Shown here: positions 51,201 to 60,200 of the stretch, piece after piece | Layout: each line of letters opens with the position of its first letter | Position numbering within the stretch: the stretch's first letter is position 1 | Origin: Alitta virens | Taxonomy: Eukaryota > Annelida > Polychaeta > Phyllodocida > Nereididae | Reading direction: 5' to 3' | Length of the DNA: 64,000 bases | Assembly (NCBI GenBank): GCA_932294295.1 | Contig: OW028580.1 | Location: 25,530,975-25,594,974, forward strand | The notes under the pieces: model-generated | Told to the model about the DNA's origin: nothing | The model's database searches: none | The model's input: only the letters and a program-made list of their open reading frames with translations | Program-made: the position numbers and the translations under genes

Positions 51201-54200
51201 AACAGGGTCACATGTAATTCCGGAGAGAATTGTAGGTGTTGTGAACTGTAATGCAATTGTAGCCAAAATTGTATCTGATATTATTATTACTAGAACATGC
51301 AATATTTAATTGAATATATAAACTAAACTAAATTTGGTTTAAAAAAAAGTTAATTTCTTGCAGTGGTCGGATGATGATCTGCCTGCTACACTGGGGGACA
51401 AGGATTATCCCCTGTGCGAAACTCATCGTGAATTGAAGGAACAGCTTTATTACACCATGATCCAACACTTCGACAAGGGCAAGGTCGGTGTGACTTTGTA
51501 TATGATTATTTATTCGTACATGTGGATTTCCTGGAGGTTATGCATTTTAGATAGTTGCAAGCTATGAACAACAAAGGGGAATGAAAATTGGGAGGGAGGG
51601 ATAAATCAGTTTTGGGGCACACAAAATATAACGGGCTGACAGGAACCTGTATATAATCACCATTCTCATTTCCTTGTAATTTTGTAACTTACAAAATCTC
51701 TAGTAGACAAAAAACTCACTTATTTTCTCTTTCAGATGTGGGAGAAATGCATAGACATCTGTAAGGAACTGGCTTACCAGTACGAATCTGAAGTGTTTGA
51801 CTATGTGCGGCTTGGTGAATTACTGGTATGTTGCTATAGTTATTTAAGCTGCACAGATGCATGGAACAGAATTAGCATTGCACTGATAAGCTGTGTACAA
51901 ATGATGGCTTTTAAAGCCCGCTAAATGCATATAATATATCTAGTGATATACGCTGGAACAAATATTCATTGTAAAATCAATTGCTCTTTATATTTGATTG
52001 TTTGTGATGCAACTGAATATATGTTTTAAATGTTAATGTACATTGTCGACGAACTTGTTTAATTATGGACCACTGGAACTTTTTGAGCAAATTTCATGTT
52101 ATATTTAGAATTTCAGAGCAAATTTTATGTTCAGTATTTCATAGTGCTACTGACATAGTACAGTGGCAATAATCGGCCATTGACACCAACCAATCAGATC
52201 ATCTGTTTAAGAAACCAGGTGTGGTGTCAATAAGATGTCTTGGTTTTTTTTTTGGACACGATACTGCGCAGATAATATTGAAACCACCCAGTTATTGCCA
52301 CAGTACTGTCAGACGGTTCGTTGATCATAAGGGCTTTTGAGCCAACATGGGGGAGCCGCATACAGGTCCCTTAAACCTTTGTTAGATGACGTAATCACAC
52401 AATCAGGTCATTGACTTCATTGAGGACATCACAATGCTAGTGAGGACCGGAACGTAGCTCCCCCTGTTGATAAAAGTCTTTAGAGCCAGCAGGGGGAGCT
52501 ACATGCCAGTCCTTAAAACCTTTGTTTGATGATGTAATCATACAATCAGGTCATTGAGTGCATTGATGATATCACAAAGGTTGCGATGACTGGCACATAT
52601 CTCCCCCTGTCGACCCAAGAGTCCCCCAATGACACAGCACTAGCAGCGACCATTGCCTTAAATATTTCTTGTGGTTTAGACTCGGCAAGCAGAGTGCTAC
52701 CATTCCATTATGCATCAAATGAGACCTGAACCAGAGTACTTCCGAGTGGGTTACTATGGCCTGGGGTTTCCCGTTTTCTTGCAAAACAAAGTGTTCATCT
52801 ACAGAGGCAAGGAGTATGAGAGATTGTCGGACTTCTCTGCTCGACTGCAAAACCAATATCCGAATGCTCACGTAAGTTTTAAAATCATTTATTTCCAGTT
52901 TAAGGAACCTGGTAAATTCTAAGCCTGTTGATTGCTTATTTATTAAAACCCTGATGTAACAAACTTTCTTATTACCTTTATAGCAGGTTATTTAAGATAA
53001 AAAGTATAATTCCAAAGTTGTTATTTGAAAGATGTTTTTGCATTTCAGTGTTTAAAATCACTTCATGCTCCTGGGGAGGAAATAACTCAATCTGACGGAC
53101 AGTGTATCCTTTTTAAAACCATTAAATCGTTTTATTTATTAGTTTATTGACGACATCTATAGATATGACAAACCATACTTAGGTTTTGGTTATTGCTAAT
53201 GAATACTCCAGTTACACTCAGATGGTACGCCGCCGTAACTAATTAGTGATTTTTTTTACCATATCAGCAATAAAGTCAGTTGATGTAAGTGAACCTGGGT
53301 GGTCTAGTGGTAAGACGCTCGCCTGCTCCTCTGAAGGACCTGTATTCAATCCCAGGCCCGGGAAACCTTTCATGAGCTAGCTGGATGTCGTTCCGATGAG
53401 ATGTTAAACTGGCGGTCCCTTGTACTCAGTGTCCATGCTGAGGCAAGTAACAGATCCCACCCATGGGGTAAATGTGTAACGTGGTTGGACTTCGCCTCTC
53501 ACATCATCAATCAACCCTCGACAGCAGCAAGAACTTGCCTTAGAGGGCTGCACTTTTGATATTTATCGTTATATCTAATGAAATAAGTATTTAATTAAGA
53601 AAATATTTGCTCATTAGTTGCCTTAACATAATTAGATTTGTTGATTAATGCTGTGACACCTATTATGGAGCCAAATCTGAAATTCACAAATAAGCGAGTG
53701 CAGGACCAAATCATTAAGTAAGTTTAAATACAATATACTTTAGACAGTTTAAGAAAAAAGTAACAAATTGTCCGGTGCGTTTTGTTCATTTGATCAAAAT
53801 GTTTTCGTTAGTTCCACTTAAGAACTGATGAACTGTTGACATATATTTTCATCAGTCATGTTCATTTTGGAGTTTGTAAACTGTTGGGGTTAAAGTTAAT
53901 TTACTTGAAGTTAAACCTCATATGTATCTCTATTTCTTTCATCCCAATAAACATGTGGTAATGATTACACCGGTAATTAATGGCAAAACCTCGCGTCAAG
54001 TAGGCGTTACTAGTTGGGTTATAATATGGTAGACAATCGCTGCAATGAATGATTGTATCGACTTAATTTTCAGATATTACAAAATCAATGAAGTTCAGCG
54101 TTTCCAATTCTCCAAACGACATAATGAATCCAAAGGAGATGAAGTCACTGTGAGTAGAATTTGTCTAATTCATATCTTTGAAAATTGATTAATTCCAACA

Positions 54201-57200
54201 GTTTTGGCCAAACATTTACACGAAGTTAGTGCTACATGGCCAAATGTGCCACTTGCGTTTTCAATGAGAAGGATAAATGCATGGAATCCGCATGCGTTTT
54301 CCATGCGTTTATCCAATGGCATGGAAAACGCACGGGGCACAATTGGCCATGTAGATGCCGTAAATACTGTATTGCAGAGCAGAATTATTCTCATAAAGAT
54401 CTGATTGTCCCTCAGGTCACCACTAAAATTTGCAAAAGATTGATATGGGTAATGTAAGACATAATCGTATGAAACAATTTTTCTGGATTTACATGTGGTT
54501 GTGAGGATGTAATAGCTATGTATTAGTTTGAGGCTTCTATAGATTAGCTACATAATCACTTAACGTGTTATAAGTAAAAGTTTAAGGAATATTGAAGTTG
54601 GAAGTCATCACTTTGTGCTCTCCTTTTTTTTTTAGGAAATATGGCTGGAACGCACTACCCTAGTCACGTCCTACCCCTTGCCGGGAATTCTTCAGTGGTT
54701 CCCTGTTATTTCATCTCAGACGGTAAGACAAGGATTTGTCCTAATTCAATATGACACCCTTTTCACGCGGCAGCCATGTTGGCATTTTTGCCTCATTGAC
54801 CTCTCTCTTTGTACTCGGGTATAAGAATTGTGACATCATTAGTAGACAATGGCCATTGTGAGGTCACAGAGAGCAAGAACAGTGGTCAAGTAATGACATC
54901 ATATCAAAATGAGATCAATGAGGCAAAAATGCCAACATGTGGCTGCTGCATGAAAAGGGTGTTATTCAACAAAATAAAATCATAAAATTGCGAAATTTAT
55001 CTATAGTAGAAGCACTGAAATAGATTTTAGAAAATGACATGAATTGTCATAAATCTCCTCGTTAGATTGATAAACTAATTTTAAAACTTTGTATTATTAT
55101 CACAGGTTAATATTAGTCCTATTGAAGTTGCCATAGAAACGATGGAGAGGACCAATTCCAAGTTGAAAGGGTTGATCGACCAGCACAAAATGGACCCAAA
55201 TCTGCGAGTCGACCCTCTTGGCATGGTTCTAAACGGAGTGGTTGATGCAGCGGTGAATGGGGGTATCGCTAAGTATAAGGTGTGTTTGTATGCTAGAATT
55301 ATGCAGTACAAGTTGGACTTAATCTAGATCACAATATGCTAGTCTTTGTTAGATCATTTATTTGGTGGTTTCCACTACATTCGAGAAATGAATATGCTGT
55401 TATTTTGAGCTTTATTTTATTCATCTTATTTGTATGGCAATATCTGTGAAAAAATGTTAAATGCATGTATTGAGGGCTGCACTTCCCATATCTATCCATC
55501 TATTTATTTATTTATCTATTTATCTATCTATCTATCTATCTATCCATCTATAAATATCTTACATTAAGGTGAAATATGTATCGAGCTCTCTATTGATATC
55601 AACCCATATTAATTAAATAATTATCTATCTCTCTATCTATTTATCTATCTCTCTATCTATCTATCTATCGACTGAGGTTAAATACTGCATGTGTATTATT
55701 TTCAGTTTTTCTTCGGAGAGGAATATCTGAAGTTGAATACCAACCCAAAGGACAAGAGTCTGGTCAAGCGGTTACGTCAAGTGACCACCTTCCAGGTATG
55801 TCCTTTTCTGATTTTAGAGGAACACATTTTTAGGACATAACATTGGTCTTAGCCACAATTCATAGAAGCAAACAGTTGAATTTACAATAGCCTTGACAGA
55901 TGATCCGACTCCAAGCAGCCTTATCATCTCATCATTACATCTGCCTCTGGCAGCTGGTCATAAAAGCTTCAGACCACTAGCATTGAGAAAATGCAATAAT
56001 TTTTTCACTTTTAATTCATGAACCGTTTAATCCAACATTATCTATTGTGTATCATTATGTTGCGTTTTGTACAGGTAAATTCCTTTTTCATGGTTTTTTT
56101 TCTTTCTCAATATTGAACAAATTGCATCATGTGACTTGAACGCATAACTCTAGTCAAGTCCTACCCCTTGCCAGGAATTCTTCAGTGGTTCATGCTTTTG
56201 TGATGAGAAAGACTTTAAAATTAACATCATTTATGTTTTGCTTGTAGATGATTCTGTTGCAAAAGGCCCTGGATGTGCATGGCGGAAAAGCGCCCGAGAG
56301 TCTCCAACCTTTTCATGCGCACATGGAGCAAAGATTCGCTCAGATTAAAGCATTTTCCGAGAAGGAGTTCAACATCAAGGTGAGATGAAATTTGGAAATT
56401 GGCTAATGATATGTTTCCCATGCGTTATGAAGAGGATTCATTTATTTGGGGAAAAATATCAATAGAAGATTAAAAGCTTATGCTTCATCTGAAACCAAAA
56501 ATTTATTTTAAATGAATAATAGATACAGCATTTAAGAAAATTTATGGATTGGTGGTTCATGAATCGACAAACTTTTCTAAAAAAAAAAATTTTTTTTATT
56601 ACTTGTTAATTGTCTGTAATTAAACTTATTTGTATTAAATTTTGGCAGCAAATTTATTCCAATTATTACATTATAAATCTTCACTGTCCAGATGCATAGT
56701 CATTTTAAATTAATATTCTGCACATTTTTCTCTTCAGTTGTCTGAGGATAAGAATGCGTCTGTTAAAAGAATCCAAACTATGCCGCCTCAGCAACGACAC
56801 TCTGAGATGCCCATGAAAGTTGTCGAGTAAGTTTTTTGATTTGATTTGATTTGATTTACAGAAGTATGGCAATATGTAGGATGTTAGTATAAGATGCAAT
56901 TTTAGTTATTCTAAAAAATTACTGTATATGCATTGGTTTTTTTTTTTCTAGCTTTTAATATAACAATTACTGTAAATAGGTGTGAAATGTCTGCAATTGG
57001 TGCAACCCATCAAATATTATAGATTATATTTCACCACTAACCAAGTTTTTTATAATATCCGGGACAGTCCTTATTATAGATTATATTTCACCACTAACCA
57101 AGTTTTTTATAATATCCGGGACAGTCCTTAACAAAGCGTTCTGCCTTGAACGTTAAAATGTGATTTTGTCAAGTATCTCCCTGTTTAAGTCATGTGACCC

Positions 57201-60200
57201 AACGGCCATTTTGTTTATCAACAGCAAACGCAGAAGACGAAGGTTAACGGTGTTTTTCGTTATCTTAAATGTTGTGGTTATCTTAAATGTTGTGGTTTTG
57301 TCCTAGTTTCGCTTTTTTCACAAATGATTAAATAAATGAGGCACTAGATAACTTCTATCCAACCATTCATTACCTTGAGTACCATAGAGCCCTTTCACAA
57401 ATGTCTTAATTTATTTTGTGTGCTGCGTAACATTGTTGTGAACTTTTGATTTTGTTTTATTCTTTCATAATTTGAAATAAACGTTGAATCTTTTACAAGT
57501 TAGGAAAACACTACAATGACTTAACATAACAACAAATTTATTGTTTCTTGACACGTTATTGACACAACATGATTGACACCTAACTGTCCACAGATCAATT
57601 TATTTTTTATTTTGTTCATTCTCAAAGAGTCAAACTCAGTGGCATCAGTGATCTCTAGAGAGGTTTTAGCTATACATTTACATTTACACATATTCATATA
57701 CCATGCTGGTGTGCTTACATACTACAATACTGGCAGGTCTGAATTGACAGCTTGGCCTGCTGGCCTCCTTTGCCTTTTTGGAATAGGTCTGATCTTGGTA
57801 CGGACACTTTATGGAATTGTGAAGTTTTGTATCGAGTCTTGGATAGTAAATTGACAGAATATCGCATGTTTGTACATTTACATGCATTGTAAACTGGAAA
57901 TCCTTAAAATAATGACAAAATGTGCTAATCTATGACGTATATCAGGCAATATTTTCCGGTTTTGGATATATATAGATGTGTAAAATACTGTAAATGTGTA
58001 GCGAAATCTCTCTTATTTGCCATCTTATTTCTGTTAATTTAATATTAATGAGACATTGTGCATGAAGTATAATTCAGATACAATTTAAAATCCTAAACGT
58101 GTGAGGCTGTGAGCTTTGTTAACGCTAAACTAGAATCTGTAGCAACCTTGAGTTTTAGCATCGATACTGTTTTGTGTGTAAATTGATTATACAAAAAACT
58201 AAGTTTAAGAGTAGTGTTATTGCTGTTTAGTGTGTTTATAATGAGTTTTTTAAAATATATTTTAGCGATGTTATAGTTTTCTTGGTGACTTACATTATTG
58301 GGTTGTCTAGTCATATCATCTATTCATCTTCGTATACATCTCTTATTTTCTCAGTTTTCAAATATTTGACTTACTTTTAATGATATTATTCTTGTTTATT
58401 TAGGTCAGACTCAATACATTAATAAATTCATGTTTTCAGAAGTCCTGTCATATTATAGAGGAATATATTGATTTATTTGTTTCTTTGCAAAAATCATGTA
58501 TCTTAAACGACCTTGTTTTCAATAATCCGTGACCTTTGTTGACCTTGTCCTTCCATTTAGAATTTAAATGACTGTCAAATTTGTCCCGCTGTTTATGAGA
58601 TTCCACTTAAATTTAAATCACCTCCTTGACTTAGGTCATTTATCCTTAATGCCAAAGTCATTATATTTCATCTAAATGGAAACGTTTCAATTCACTTTAG
58701 GCCGACATACAGTCCAAGTAAGATCGCGCCAGCTGCAAGAATGGCGCAGTCAGTCATGATGCGGGTGGCGCCATCTGGGATGTCCATAAGTAACAACCAC
58801 ACAAACCGAGACTCAACCATGAGCAAGACATCTTCATCCTCTAAGTCTAGTCGAGAGTCGCCTACTAAGGTTTGTGAACGAGTTTGCTATTGTGATTAGT
58901 CTAAATCAGCGCACTTTTTAAAATCACTGCTTGTTGTAAATGTGTGTGAATTGTGTGAAGTAGTTCTGTCAGTTTGTTTCACCAAATTTCTGAAACTTTT
59001 TCAGAAATTTTATAGTTACACGTTATTTTTATAGATTATGCATAACATATTTTACAATAGCACAGTACCCTGTTATGGGCTCGCTGATTTGCTTATTGTT
59101 ATATGTACATTGCACATTTGAAAATGTGTTGTCTGTACGCTGCAGCTAGATGCTAGTAGAGCCGTCATGGAAATACTGTCTATATATTAATCAGCCACAG
59201 TGTGGAACCAGTGATAGAGATGTTTAGATGTGCGATATTTTCACTTTTACAACTAGTTAGGATATTTTTTGAATTGCCGTCTTTTGCTTCCGGGTTCATA
59301 GCAATTACGGTTCTTTTTACGACTGCTTTACTCTATCCCAGTACGTTAGACAAAATTACTTTTCGCTGGTATTCCTACTTTTACCCCTTTAATAATCCCT
59401 CTGCACGGTGCAGATCTTGCTTTTTTCACTGCTTATCTGCAGCTTAATACTAAATTCTTAAAGTAACGGCTTTGGAACTGCGACTTATTGAAATGGGAAG
59501 GGTTATTCTCTATGTCTCATTTTGCATAATTTTCAGCTGAATACAATTGTGTTGTTTGAAATTGTACTTTTATATGATTAAGTTATTTTACATTTTGTTT
59601 CTATGGTTATCTTGCAAATATTGTGTTGGTATTATATTCTGTTGAATTATTCTATGTCAAGGACAGGTACAAAACTCTGTTCAGACGCCATGGAAACATA
59701 ACTGTTTTACATGACCATGATAGATTTCTCATTCGCAAACATTTTTGTGAATGAGAAATTAATCTAAAATGAAGATTCCCTATCTCTGGATTCATGACAA
59801 TCGATGAATGCACCTTAAGGAGATTTCTCGCAAATTTTTGCCATAATTTTTGGTGACATCTTGTCTTCCTCAGTTGCTTTGTTGTGAGATATCATCTAAA
59901 ATTATGGCCAAGAATTGTCAGAAATCTCCTGAACGTAAATTCATCGATCGAGAAATTCATCATTGCAATATGGATGAAACCAAGCAAGGGAACTCAGTAA
60001 TGGATAGAAAATAATTCATTTTACAATGTAGTTACTCAAATACATATTGTATGAAGTATCTGGCATTAATCTGCATCAAATATGCCGAATATTCACCGTA
60101 ATATTTGTCAATTAAAGTTTCTGTTGCTGAATTTTTCAGTGAATTTTCTAAGCAATGATTTTACTCTATTCAAATCCTCGTTGCCTTGGGATGCATCTGA

